Positions 9,503-16,901 of a stretch of DNA of 64,000 nt are shown here, one piece after another (positions within the stretch are counted from its first letter, which is position 1; each line of letters opens with the position of its first letter). Location: the NCBI RefSeq assembly GCF_026013525.1, contig NZ_JAPDRA010000005.1, forward strand, positions 1 to 64,000, in the 5' to 3' direction. The notes below the pieces were generated by a model that was not told the origin of the DNA, searched no databases, and saw only the letters and a program-made list of their open reading frames with translations. This DNA comes from Sphingomonas canadensis (lineage in GTDB: Bacteria > Pseudomonadota > Alphaproteobacteria > Sphingomonadales > Sphingomonadaceae). The translations under genes and the position numbers were made by a program.

Positions 9503-9955
9503 TTATCCCGCGGCGGCGCATTCCGTGACCGCGGCGGCCAGGGCAGGCCCCTCCGGCACGTCGAAATCCTCAAGCAGGTCCACGCCCGCGATGCGCAGCG
9601 CGATCTGCTTCGCCCTGCCCAGGCTGGGGAGGAAGTCCGCGCCGATTTCCGTCACCAGATAGGAATTGGCGGTTTCGGTGGTCACCGCGGCGAAGCTGGT
9701 GTCGGTCCAGCTCGCCCAATTGTCCCACGATATCTGGCCGGGCTTGGTCGCGCCGTCCTTCAATATCCAGCGGTCGTCGCGGATGATCAGCATGCCGTCG
9801 CCCGCGGCATCGGCGGTGACGTTGATCAGCAGATGGCCGAAGCGCGCTTCCGCCTGGCAGCTTTCCGCATCGAGCCGGCCGACCAGCCAGTTGCCCACCG
9901 GAATCGGCTCCGGCGAATCCTGGGCAGCGAGCAGAAGCAGGGTGGCGAGGAGCAT
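9503..9955 (-). CDS. Hypothetical exported protein, 150 aa
   Basis: From the ATG at 9955 the protein begins MLLATLLLLAAQDSPEPIPVG, a short signal-like hydrophobic segment. The longer upstream frame reads Arg/Pro-rich noise and is not used. The mature part is mixed alpha/beta with several tryptophans (DNWASWTDTSF) and one pair of cysteines (ESCQAEARF near the start, VTECAAAG at the end). I do not recognise the family. It lies downstream of the ribosomal protein operon in the same direction, but a strong terminator at 10142-10172 separates them. Confidence 0.65.
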   Translation of the reverse strand: MLLATLLLLAAQDSPEPIPVGNWLVGRLDAESCQAEARFGHLLINVTADAAGDGMLIIRDDRWILKDGATKPGQISWDNWASWTDTSFAAVTTETANSYLVTEIGADFLPSLGRAKQIALRIAGVDLLEDFDVPEGPALAAAVTECAAAG

Positions 9956-10008
9956 GGGCGGGCCTTCGTTGGCTATGGGCGGGGTGCGCGGATCGGGGGC
10001 GTTTCTAT

Positions 10009-10032
10009 CCGTTCGTTCCGGGCCTGTCGAAC
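10009..10032. repeat. Single degenerate arm of the CCGTTCG...TGTCGAA repeat
   Basis: The bases fit the arm CCGTTCGCGCTGAGCCTGTC plus GAAG seen complete at 45948-46034, with several changes. Other copies in the window are at 24587 and 51855. It lies upstream of the 150-aa gene in an otherwise noncoding gap. Confidence 0.55.
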
Positions 10033-10136
10033 GGGGTGTCGCGGCGGGCATCGCTTCGAATGGGGCGGAACCGGCTCCCGGCCAGCGCCGGGGAATCGCG
10101 GGGACTGTTCGGGCTGCCCGCCCGGCGCGCGCGCGC

Positions 10137-10172
10137 AAAAAGGGCCGCCGGATCGCTCCGGCGGCCCTTTTT
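10137..10172 (-). terminator. Intrinsic terminator of the rpsF-rpsR-rplI operon
   Basis: A perfect 11-base-pair stem (GGGCCGCCGGA/TCCGGCGGCCC) with the four-base loop TCGC is flanked by five A residues on one side and five T residues on the other. It can therefore end transcription in both directions. It lies about 25 bases past the rplI stop and is the cleanest intrinsic terminator in the window. Confidence 0.9.
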
Positions 10173-10195
10173 CGTTTCGCGAAAGCGCGCGGGGA

Positions 10196-10792
10196 TCAGC
10201 CCTGCGCTTCGTCCTCGGCCGCGGGGGCCTCGACGGCGATCTCGCCGGGCTCGGCGTTGGGATCGTAATCCTCGGTGAAGCCCGCCTCGTCCTTCTCGAA
10301 CATCGCGGCCATCACGTCGACGCCCTGCGCCTGCATGTCCGCCTCTTCCGGCGAACGGGCGACGTTGACCTTGACGGTCACCGACACCTCAGGGTGCAGC
10401 GCGACGCGCACTTCGAACAGGCCGATCGCCTTGATCGGCTTGTCGAGCACGACCTGGCTCTTGGTGACCTTGTGGCCGTCGGCGGCGAGCGCGTCGACCA
10501 GATCGCGCACCGCGACCGATCCATAGAGCTGGCCGGTGTTCGAAGCCTGGCGGATCAGTGTGACCGACACGCCGTCGAGGGTCTTCGATTCCTTCTCGGC
10601 CTCGCCGCGCTTGGCGGCGTTCTCGGCCACGATGCGCTCGCGGTTCGCCTCGAACACCTTGCGGTTCGCCTCGTTGGCGCGCAGCGCCTTCTTGCGCGGC
10701 AGCAGGTAGTTGCGGGCGAACCCGTCCTTCACCTTCACCACGTCGCCGATGTGGCCGAGCTTCTCGACCCGCTCGAGCAGAATGACTTCCAT
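10196..10792 (-). CDS. rplI: Large ribosomal subunit protein bL9
   Basis: bL9 binds 23S rRNA at the base of the L1 stalk. The amino-terminal domain is canonical: MEVILLERVEKLGHIGDVV, then VKDGFARNYLLPRKKA, followed by the long linking helix. The carboxy domain shows the usual SVTLIRQAS and LYGSVAVRDL motifs. At 198 residues it exceeds the E. coli protein (149) by an acidic tail of roughly 45 residues (EDEAGFTEDY, AAEDEAQG), as in many alphaproteobacteria. It is last in the rpsF-rpsR-rplI operon and is followed by a strong terminator. Confidence 0.97.
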   Translation of the reverse strand: MEVILLERVEKLGHIGDVVKVKDGFARNYLLPRKKALRANEANRKVFEANRERIVAENAAKRGEAEKESKTLDGVSVTLIRQASNTGQLYGSVAVRDLVDALAADGHKVTKSQVVLDKPIKAIGLFEVRVALHPEVSVTVKVNVARSPEEADMQAQGVDVMAAMFEKDEAGFTEDYDPNAEPGEIAVEAPAAEDEAQG

Positions 10793-10804
10793 GCTCTGCG
10801 CTCC

Positions 10805-11029
10805 TTACTTAACGATGTAGGGCAGCAGGCCCAGATGGCGCGCGCGCTTGATGGCCTGGGCCAGCTCGCGCTGCTTCTTGGCGCTCACCGAGGTGATGCG
10901 CGACGGGACGATCTTGCCGCGTTCGGACACGAAGCCCTGCAGCAGACGAACGTCCTTGTAATCGATCTTCGGCGCGTCCTTCGCGGAGAAGGGGCAGCTC
11001 TTGCGGCGGCGGAAAAAGGGTCGTGCCAT
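10805..11029 (-). CDS. rpsR: Small ribosomal subunit protein bS18
   Basis: bS18 pairs with bS6 on the platform of the 30S subunit. The 74-residue basic protein has the expected core: [48 protein letters not shown] and [10 protein letters not shown]. It lies 12 bases before rplI and 12 bases after rpsF in the same direction, the standard bacterial order. Confidence 0.98.
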   Translation of the reverse strand: MARPFFRRRKSCPFSAKDAPKIDYKDVRLLQGFVSERGKIVPSRITSVSAKKQRELAQAIKRARHLGLLPYIVK

Positions 11030-11041
11030 GTTGCTTTCTCC

Positions 11042-11422
11042 TTAGCCCTCGAAGCTCGAACCGGCGTCGTCGCGGTCGCGGCGGCGGCCGCGCTCACGCT
11101 CGCCCTTGCGCATCATCACCGACGGACCGGCCTCAAGCGCGTCGACCTTGACGGTCATGTAGCGGATGACGTCCTCGTTGATCTGCGTCTGGCGCTCCAG
11201 CTCGGCGACCACGCCCGCGGGCGCATCGATCTCGAGCATGACGTAATGCGCCTTGCGGTTCTTCGCGATGCGGTAGGCGAGGCTGCGAAGACCCCAGGTC
11301 TCGGTCTTGACGACCTTGCCGGCGTTGTCCTCGATGATCTTGGTGGCGGTTTCCGCCAGTGCGTCCACCTGCGCCTGTGCCAGATCCTGGCGCGCAAGGA
11401 ACACATGCTCGTAAAGCGGCAT
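11042..11422 (-). CDS. rpsF: Small ribosomal subunit protein bS6
   Basis: bS6 forms a heterodimer with bS18 on the 30S platform. The start at 11422 gives [20 protein letters not shown], the typical alphaproteobacterial amino terminus. The upstream extension of the frame is not conserved. Family motifs are [20 protein letters not shown] and [11 protein letters not shown]. The 126-residue length includes a charged tail rich in Arg and Asp. It is the first gene of the operon, and the presumed promoter lies in the gap 11423-11587. Confidence 0.97.
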   Translation of the reverse strand: MPLYEHVFLARQDLAQAQVDALAETATKIIEDNAGKVVKTETWGLRSLAYRIAKNRKAHYVMLEIDAPAGVVAELERQTQINEDVIRYMTVKVDALEAGPSVMMRKGERERGRRRDRDDAGSSFEG

Positions 11423-11587
11423 GCGTACTCTTTCGTGTTGGCCGATCGCTGACGCCGCACCATGCGGACGCCCCTCCGGCTGTCGTCCCAAAATGAAACA
11501 GCGTTTGGGCGGACCCATACGCCGAAGCGCGGGCCCTTAGCGGCTCAGGTGCCGCTTGGCAAGGCTGAGGGCCGCCCGGGCGCGGCG

Positions 11588-12526
11588 CTATTTGGCGGGA
11601 GCGGGCGCCGGGCCGGCGATCGGCGCGGTGGAGCGCGACAGCCAGCCCTTGTCGTCGTCCAGCGTGGGCGGGCGGAATTCGATCGGCGGGTGGATGCCCT
11701 CGCACTCGCGGCCTTCCCACTGCACGCACTGGACCTCGCCGTTCAGGATCACGCCGCGCACCGCCCCGGTGCCGCCGTTCCAGCGCTCATAGGTCGCCTC
11801 GATGTCCCAGGGCTTGCCGTCCTTGCGCTTGTTGTTGCGGCCGGGAACCTGGGTGGGCGACGAAAGCCGCTGCGGATCGATGCCGCGGAAGTAGCGGGAG
11901 TAGGAATCGAGCTCCACCGCGGCGCGGAACCGCTCCTCCGGCGTGCCCCAGCCCAGCCGCGAGCGGAGCCATTCGATGCGCCCCTCGCGCCGCTCCGCCT
12001 CCTCGATCAGCTTGGAAATCCGGCCCGTGTCGCGGATGTACATGCCCACGGTGCCGAACTTGACGTCCGATTGCTTCGGCGTGCCGTTCACGCTGATGAT
12101 CTGGCCCAGGAACTCGCGCTTGTCGCACGCGCTGGCGCGCCACAGCGTTCCGTCCGCCTCGAACAGCTCGCACCCGGCCTCGGTACGGCGGCCGACCAGC
12201 GTGCCGCTGCTCAGCCCGTTGGGGCCGATGAAGCCGTCGACGCTGATGTAGAAACCGGTCACATGCACGCCGTCGAAGGTGAGGACCACCTTCACGCCGC
12301 CGCCCACTGTCTGTTCATAGCAGCGATGATCGCGATAGGGGCAGTTCTGCGGCTGGAACCGCTGATCGCGCGACGCGAGCACGGTCGTCTTGCCGGTGTA
12401 GTTGCCGAAATAGGCCACCTGCCCTTCGAAGTCGGGGTCCAGCTTGCCGTCGTCGGGAGTCTGGGCGGCGGCGGCCAGCGGGAACATCAACAGGGCAAGC
12501 AACGCGATCAGGCCGGACCGGACCAT
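11588..12526 (-). CDS. Exported hypothetical protein, 312 aa
   Basis: The ATG at 12526 is chosen because GGAGG lies eight bases upstream and the product then begins with a clean Sec signal peptide, MVRSGLIALLALLMFPLA, with cleavage likely after AAA-Q near residue 22. The mature protein has six cysteines (NCPYRDHRCY, AGCELF, SACDKR, VQCVQW, RECEG), suggesting disulfides in the periplasm or outside. Its composition (VGGGVKVVLTFDGVHVTGFY) suggests beta structure. I do not recognise the family. It stands alone upstream of the ribosomal operon and downstream of the RcnB-like gene. Confidence 0.75.
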   Translation of the reverse strand: MVRSGLIALLALLMFPLAAAAQTPDDGKLDPDFEGQVAYFGNYTGKTTVLASRDQRFQPQNCPYRDHRCYEQTVGGGVKVVLTFDGVHVTGFYISVDGFIGPNGLSSGTLVGRRTEAGCELFEADGTLWRASACDKREFLGQIISVNGTPKQSDVKFGTVGMYIRDTGRISKLIEEAERREGRIEWLRSRLGWGTPEERFRAAVELDSYSRYFRGIDPQRLSSPTQVPGRNNKRKDGKPWDIEATYERWNGGTGAVRGVILNGEVQCVQWEGRECEGIHPPIEFRPPTLDDDKGWLSRSTAPIAGPAPAPAK

Positions 12527-12615
12527 GGCGGGATTCCTCCAGTGCATCGGCGTTAACCATAATCTCAACCGCCGATGAATCGAAGCGGAGAATCGTTTCC
12601 GGTCCGCAACGCGCC

Positions 12616-12642
12616 GGGCGGCGGGATATTCTCCCGCCGCCC
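12616..12642. terminator. Terminator-like hairpin between two exported-protein genes
   Basis: An 11-base-pair perfect stem, GGGCGGCGGGA/TCCCGCCGCCC, has a five-base loop. It lies 25 bases past the stop of the RcnB-like gene. A pyrimidine-rich run (GTCCTCTTTCC) follows only on the plus strand and no T-tract follows on the minus strand. Its role as a terminator for the minus-strand gene is therefore uncertain. Confidence 0.5.
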
Positions 12643-12667
12643 GTCCTCTTTCCGCCCCCGGCGGGGA

Positions 12668-13054
12668 TCAGTTGAAGATGCTGGCGAACACCGCGGCGAT
12701 GATGCCGGAGGTGACGCCGACCAGCACCGCGTCGTTGCCCGACTGGACATAGCGATAGCCCTTCGGCGGGGCCTTCAGCCGGCCGTGGAACTGACGGTAA
12801 TCGACCTGGCGATAGTTGCGGGCATAGCGGGAATCGAAGCGCTCGCCTTTCTTCCAGTTGCGGTACGGCGACGGGGCGGGCTTCACCGCCCTCTTCGGCG
12901 CCGCCACCTTCTGCTTCACTATCACCGTGCCGTTGGGCTTCTGCTTGACCAACGTCTGGGTCTGGGTCTGCGCCTTCGGTCCCGGCTGGGGCGCGGCGAG
13001 CGCGGGGGTGGCGACCAGCGAAGCGGCGACCGCCGCGAGAATGAACTTCTTCAT
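12668..13054 (-). CDS. RcnB-family periplasmic protein
   Basis: The 128-residue product begins MKKFILAAVAASLVATPALA, a clear signal peptide. After a basic, Pro/Gln-rich linker (KAQTQTQTLVKQKP) comes the RcnB-like domain with NWKKGERFDSRYARNYRQVD and LKAPPKGYRYVQSGNDAVLV. It ends in a hydrophobic Gly/Ala segment (VTSGIIAAVFASIF), as in other members. E. coli RcnB tunes nickel and cobalt efflux, but in sphingomonads these genes are numerous and their role is undefined, so no metal is claimed. The gene is monocistronic and divergent from fabD. Confidence 0.8.
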   Translation of the reverse strand: MKKFILAAVAASLVATPALAAPQPGPKAQTQTQTLVKQKPNGTVIVKQKVAAPKRAVKPAPSPYRNWKKGERFDSRYARNYRQVDYRQFHGRLKAPPKGYRYVQSGNDAVLVGVTSGIIAAVFASIFN

Positions 13055-13246
13055 GACTTGCCTCCTCAGTGTGACGCCATGCGGTGGCGTTGAGGACGGT
13101 ATCGGCCGCGGCTGTCGCAATGCTGTGCCCGGAAAGCCGCGAAATGGTCGCAACCTGTCACCGCCGCGCGGGTTTCGTTCAGCTTCGCGCGCCTTGACCG
13201 CGATGCCGACACGATCCTAGGCGCTGTCGCCTTGATTTCAGGGAGA

Positions 13247-14188
13247 ATGAAGTTGCGGGCATTCGTGTTTCCCGGACAGGGCAGCCAGTCGGTGGGCATG
13301 GGCGCGGCGCTGGCCGCCACCAGCCCCGCCGCGCGCGAGGTGTTCCAGGAGGTCGACGATGCGCTCGGCCAGAAGCTGTCGAAGCTGATGGCGGAAGGCC
13401 CCGAGGACGAGCTGACGCTCACCGCCAACGCCCAGCCGGCGATCATGGCCAACGCCATCGCCGTGCTGCGCGTGCTGGAGAAGGAGGGCGGCATCCGCCT
13501 GGCCGACAAGGCCGATTTCGTCGCGGGCCACAGCCTGGGGGAATATAGCGCGCTATGCGCATCGGGCGCGTTCAGCCTGGCGCAGACCGCCACGCTGCTG
13601 CGCGCGCGCGGGCTGGCGATGCAGGCGGCGGTGCCGGTGGGCGTCGGCGCGATGGCGGCGCTGCTGGGCGCGGACATCGCCAAGGCGGAGGCGCTGTGCG
13701 CCGCGGCGGCCGAGGGCGAGGTGTGCGAGATCGCCAACGACAATGATCCGTCGCAGGTCGTGATCTCCGGCCATCGCGGCGCGATCGAGCGTGCGGCGGC
13801 GCTGGTGAAGGATTTCCAGATCAAGCGCGGCGTGCTGCTGCCGGTGTCGGCGCCGTTCCACTGCTCGCTGATGCAGCCCGCAGCCGACGAAATGAGCGCG
13901 ATCCTGGCCGGGACGGCGGTGGACGGGCTGATGGTGCCGCTTTACGCCAACGTCACCGCGGCGCCGGTGACGCAGAGCGCGGACGCGAAGCTGCTGCTGG
14001 TCGATCAGATCACCGGCCGGGTGCGCTGGCGCGAATCGGTGGCGGCGATGTTCGATGCGGGCGTGCATGATTTCGTGGAGCTGGGCGGCAAGGTCCTCGG
14101 CCCGATGATCAAGCGCTCCGCCCCCGACGCCGCTGCCGTGAGCGTGATCACGATGGACGACATAGAGGCGCTGGCTAAGGGGCTTTGA
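13247..14188 (+). CDS. fabD: Malonyl-CoA:ACP transacylase
   Basis: FabD loads malonate onto acyl carrier protein for fatty acid elongation. The 313-residue protein starts MKLRAFVFPGQGSQSVGMG. The active-site serine lies in GHSLGE at residues 94-99 (S96) and the partner histidine in APFHCSLM (about H205). Both are intact. The ATG at 13247 is preferred; an in-frame TTG at 13232 would add five residues. The AGGGAG motif is unusually close to the ATG. It is the first gene of the fab cluster, followed by a repeat-bearing gap and fabG. Confidence 0.96.
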   Translation: MKLRAFVFPGQGSQSVGMGAALAATSPAAREVFQEVDDALGQKLSKLMAEGPEDELTLTANAQPAIMANAIAVLRVLEKEGGIRLADKADFVAGHSLGEYSALCASGAFSLAQTATLLRARGLAMQAAVPVGVGAMAALLGADIAKAEALCAAAAEGEVCEIANDNDPSQVVISGHRGAIERAAALVKDFQIKRGVLLPVSAPFHCSLMQPAADEMSAILAGTAVDGLMVPLYANVTAAPVTQSADAKLLLVDQITGRVRWRESVAAMFDAGVHDFVELGGKVLGPMIKRSAPDAAAVSVITMDDIEALAKGL

Positions 14189-14223
14189 TTTTTCCGTTCG
14201 CCTAGGGGGCGGCTGAGATGAAG

Positions 14224-14344
14224 GGTTCACGCGGAGGGCTGGCACATGGCGGATATCAAATTCGGCGGCGAGACGCCTCGGGCGGGCGTGCGGCGCGTCG
14301 AGAACGACGATAAACCCACCGCGTCTCCGCGCTCCGTGTGAACC
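14224..14344. repeat. Inverted-repeat-bounded element between fabD and fabG
   Basis: Thirteen-base arms GGTTCACGCGGAG (14224-14236) and CTCCGTGTGAACC (14332-14344) are inverted with one mismatch and bound a 121-base unit. The arm matches a motif common between sphingomonad genes (TTCACACGGAG, and CGCGGAGACG). The unit holds a 31-codon frame from 14246 with a good ribosome site that is probably incidental. It may be a small nonautonomous element. Confidence 0.5.
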
Positions 14345-14372
14345 GATAGAAATCAACAAAGGAACGAAGCAG

Positions 14373-15110
14373 ATGTTCGATCTCACTGGCATGACCGCCC
14401 TGGTAACCGGCGCTTCGGGGGGTATTGGGTCGGCGATCGCGCGGGGCCTGGCGGCGCAGGGGGCGCGGCTGGCGATCTCCGGGTCCAATCCGGAGAAGCT
14501 GGAGGCGTTCCGCGCCGATCTGGGCGGCGATCATGTCGCGCTGGTGTGCGACCTCTCCGATCCGGAGCAGGTCGACGCGCTCGTCCCGCGCGCGTTCGAG
14601 GCGCTGGGCAAGATCGACATCCTGGTCAACAACGCCGGCGTCACCCGCGACAACCTGGTCATGCGGATGAAGGACGAGGAGTGGGACCAGGTGATCCGCG
14701 TCAACCTGGAGGCCGCGTTCCGCCTGGTGCGCGCCGCCGCCAAGCCGATGATGAAGGCGCGCTTCGGCCGCGTCATCTCGATCACCTCGGTGGTGGGTGC
14801 CACCGGCAATCCGGGCCAGGCCAATTATGCTGCGTCCAAGGGCGGAATCACCGCGATGACCAAGGCGCTGGCGCAGGAGCTGGCAAGCCGCAACATCACG
14901 GTGAACTGCGTCGCCCCCGGCTTCATCCGATCGGCGATGACCGATGTGCTGCCCGACGCGCAGAAGCAGGCGCTGCTCGGCCGCATCCCGGCCGGCGACC
15001 TGGGCAGCGGCGAGGATATCGCCGCCGCCGTGGTCTATCTGGCGTCGAAGGAGGCCGGGTACGTCACCGGCCAGACGATCCACGTCAACGGCGGCATGGC
15101 GATGCTCTGA
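14373..15110 (+). CDS. fabG: 3-oxoacyl-[acyl-carrier-protein] reductase
   Basis: FabG reduces 3-oxoacyl-ACP with NADPH in each elongation cycle. The 245-residue SDR protein has the cofactor motif TGASGGIGS at residues 12-20, NNAG at 86-89, the catalytic serine near S139 (ISITSVVG) and YAASK with Y152 and K156. It ends TGQTIHVNGGMAML, typical of FabG rather than a generic SDR. AAAGGAACGAAGCAG precedes the ATG. A hairpin (15120-15142) separates it from the convergent exported ACP gene. Confidence 0.96.
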   Translation: MFDLTGMTALVTGASGGIGSAIARGLAAQGARLAISGSNPEKLEAFRADLGGDHVALVCDLSDPEQVDALVPRAFEALGKIDILVNNAGVTRDNLVMRMKDEEWDQVIRVNLEAAFRLVRAAAKPMMKARFGRVISITSVVGATGNPGQANYAASKGGITAMTKALAQELASRNITVNCVAPGFIRSAMTDVLPDAQKQALLGRIPAGDLGSGEDIAAAVVYLASKEAGYVTGQTIHVNGGMAML

Positions 15111-15119
15111 ACGGATCTC

Positions 15120-15142
15120 GCCCCGCCGCATGCCGGCGGGGC
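15120..15142. terminator. Hairpin between convergent fabG and exported ACP gene
   Basis: A nine-base-pair stem, GCCCCGCCG/CGGCGGGGC, with a five-base loop fills most of the 41-base gap between the two stop codons. No T-tract follows on either strand. It may act as a shared end point or only as a processing or stability element. Confidence 0.45.
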
Positions 15143-15151
15143 CGGATATCC

Positions 15152-15493
15152 TCAGCGGGCGTTTCTGGTGACGTAGTAAACCCAGTCGCCGACGGTCAGG
15201 AGACGTTCGGCCTGATCGTCGGGAATCGCGATGTTGAATGCCTCCTCGACGGCCATCGTGATTTCGACCATGTCCAGGCTGTCGGCGCCAAGATCGTTCA
15301 TCAGCGAGGCCTGATTGTGGACCTCCTTCTCGTCGACGCCGAGCTGCGCCACGATCAGTTCGATCAGCTTGCGCTTGATGTCGCCCTCGGCCGGGGCGGT
15401 CTGCGGGGCGGCCTGAACGGCCTGGCTGGCGGGCAGAGTGAGGGCGGCGCCGAGCGCCACGGCCGATACAAGCTTCCCGATATTCTTGCGCAT
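15152..15493 (-). CDS. Acyl carrier protein with an N-terminal signal peptide
   Basis: The 113-residue product has two parts. Residues 1-28 (MRKNIGKLVSAVALGAAL, then ..QAVQA) form a textbook Sec signal with a basic start, a hydrophobic core and likely cleavage after A28. Residues about 38-110 form a complete acyl carrier protein: helix I IKRKLIELIVAQLGV, the phosphopantetheine site LGADSLDMVE with S72, and helix III IPDDQAERLLTVGDWV. The start is firm: AAGGAG lies seven bases before the ATG. It lies among fabG, acpP and fabF but points the other way, divergent from another exported protein. Carrier proteins normally work in the cytosol, so export is unexpected. The hydrophobic stretch could instead be an uncleaved anchor. 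Confidence 0.85.
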   Translation of the reverse strand: MRKNIGKLVSAVALGAALTLPASQAVQAAPQTAPAEGDIKRKLIELIVAQLGVDEKEVHNQASLMNDLGADSLDMVEITMAVEEAFNIAIPDDQAERLLTVGDWVYYVTRNAR

Positions 15494-15648
15494 TCGATAC
15501 TCCTTACCCGAAACGCAGGCGGGTCTGCCCGCAATCCGGCGCGAAGGGAACTGTACGAATGTCGCAGCCGTGCCTGACCGCCCTTGCGCGAGCGGGCGGG
15601 CCGCCCCATTTCTGTCGCCGCCCCGTTTCCGGCCGCGGAGTTGCCGTC

Positions 15649-16416
15649 ATGCGCAAGTTGCTGATCCTGCTCGCCTTTGCCTCCGCCCCGGCGCCCGCGA
15701 TGGCGGCGGACCTGGCCACGCTCGGCTGTGTGGCGGAGAAGCTTCCGCTGCTGGCGAAGGCCCAGCTCGAGATCGACGTCGAGCGCAATATGCGGGAATC
15801 GGGCAAGCGCCCCACCTATGACGCCAAGCTGATGGCCGCGATCAAGGCCGCGACCGAAGCGTGCGCCGCGCAGCACAAATGGGCGCCGGAGGCGTTGCAG
15901 CCCGCTGCGCTCTACACCCGCGCCAAGCTGAGCATGAACGTCGCCGAGCGCGTCGCGGGCGAGCATGGCTTCGATGCCGCGACGCTGGAGACGATCTGGG
16001 TGGCGCTGCCCGAGGAGCGGCGCGACAAGCCGCTCGACGTCGCCGCCTATCGCCAGCTCGCCGATGCCGCGGTGCCCGAGGGCGATGACCGCCGTACCGC
16101 TGTGAACGGCGAATTCCTGAGCGAATTCTTCCAGTTGCTGAGCGTCCAGCAATATTCCAGCGTCGAGTTCGCGCATGCCGGAGAGGCTGCGGCGGGCGAG
16201 GATGCCCCGGCCGCTGCCGAGGCGCCCACGGCCCCCGCCGCGGAGGCGCCCGATGCGCCTGCGGCCGCCGCGATGCCGCCCGAATCCGCACCCGAGGCCG
16301 ATGTCCCGCAGGACGCGGTGCTCAAACTCCCCGAAGCCGGCGCCGCGCCGGAAGTGCCCGAAGCGGATACTGCCATTCCGGAGGAGGCCGGCCCGCCCGC
16401 CCCGGGCAGGCGCTGA
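15649..16416 (+). CDS. Exported Ala/Pro-rich hypothetical protein, 255 aa
   Basis: From ATG 15649, with GGAG nine bases upstream, the protein begins [19 protein letters not shown], a signal peptide cleaved near A19. The mature part is helical with two cysteines (LGCVAEK, EACAAQH). A low-complexity tail from about residue 180 is rich in Ala, Pro and Glu and probably disordered. I do not recognise the family. It is divergent from the exported ACP, sharing the 155-base gap 15494-15648, and lies just upstream of acpP. It could therefore be co-regulated with the exported ACP, which is inference from position only. Confidence 0.7.
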   Translation: MRKLLILLAFASAPAPAMAADLATLGCVAEKLPLLAKAQLEIDVERNMRESGKRPTYDAKLMAAIKAATEACAAQHKWAPEALQPAALYTRAKLSMNVAERVAGEHGFDAATLETIWVALPEERRDKPLDVAAYRQLADAAVPEGDDRRTAVNGEFLSEFFQLLSVQQYSSVEFAHAGEAAAGEDAPAAAEAPTAPAAEAPDAPAAAAMPPESAPEADVPQDAVLKLPEAGAAPEVPEADTAIPEEAGPPAPGRR

Positions 16417-16510
16417 ACGCTCGGCTTGCCCCCTCTTGTCAGCGCAGCGCACCCGCTTTAGGTGCGTGAACGAAACCGGACATCCCAGTCAGAGAAGGAA
16501 AACAGGGACC

Positions 16511-16747
16511 ATGAGCACCGCCGACCGCGTCAAGTCGATCGTTGTGGACCACCTCGGCGTCGAAGCGGACGAGGTAAAGCCTGAGGCGAGCTTCATCGAC
16601 GATCTGGGCGCAGACAGCCTCGACATCGTCGAGCTGGTGATGGCTTTCGAGGAGGAATTCGGGGTCGAGATCCCGGACGACGCCGCCGAGAAGATCCAGA
16701 CCGTTGGCGATGCGATCGCCTATATTGATCAGCACCAGGGCGCCTGA
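16511..16747 (+). CDS. acpP: Acyl carrier protein AcpP
   Basis: AcpP carries growing fatty acyl chains on a 4'-phosphopantetheine arm in the cytosol. The 78-residue acidic protein ([17 protein letters not shown]...) has the modification site [11 protein letters not shown] with serine at residue 36, and IPDDAAEKI in helix III. It has no signal peptide, in contrast to the second ACP at 15152-15493. It lies between the exported 255-aa protein and fabF, the usual acpP-fabF order. AGAAGGAAAACAGGGACC precedes the ATG. Confidence 0.97.
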   Translation: MSTADRVKSIVVDHLGVEADEVKPEASFIDDLGADSLDIVELVMAFEEEFGVEIPDDAAEKIQTVGDAIAYIDQHQGA

Positions 16748-16901
16748 TCTGCGTCTGTGCCGCGGTCGCGCCTATGGGGCGGCAGCGAGTTTTGGCGGCT
16801 TCCCGTCCCGTGCGTTGCGCGAGGGGCGGGGAGCCGTTTCGTTTCCGGGCCGTTTGCGTAGTGCCGGAAACAACCATCGTTGAGATTGACGGAGAGATAG
16901 G

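Noticed and set aside
14246..14341. 31-codon frame with GGAGGG eight bases before its ATG
   Set aside because: It lies wholly inside the inverted-repeat element between fabD and fabG. The ribosome-site-like GGAG is part of the repeat arm, and the composition is not protein-like.
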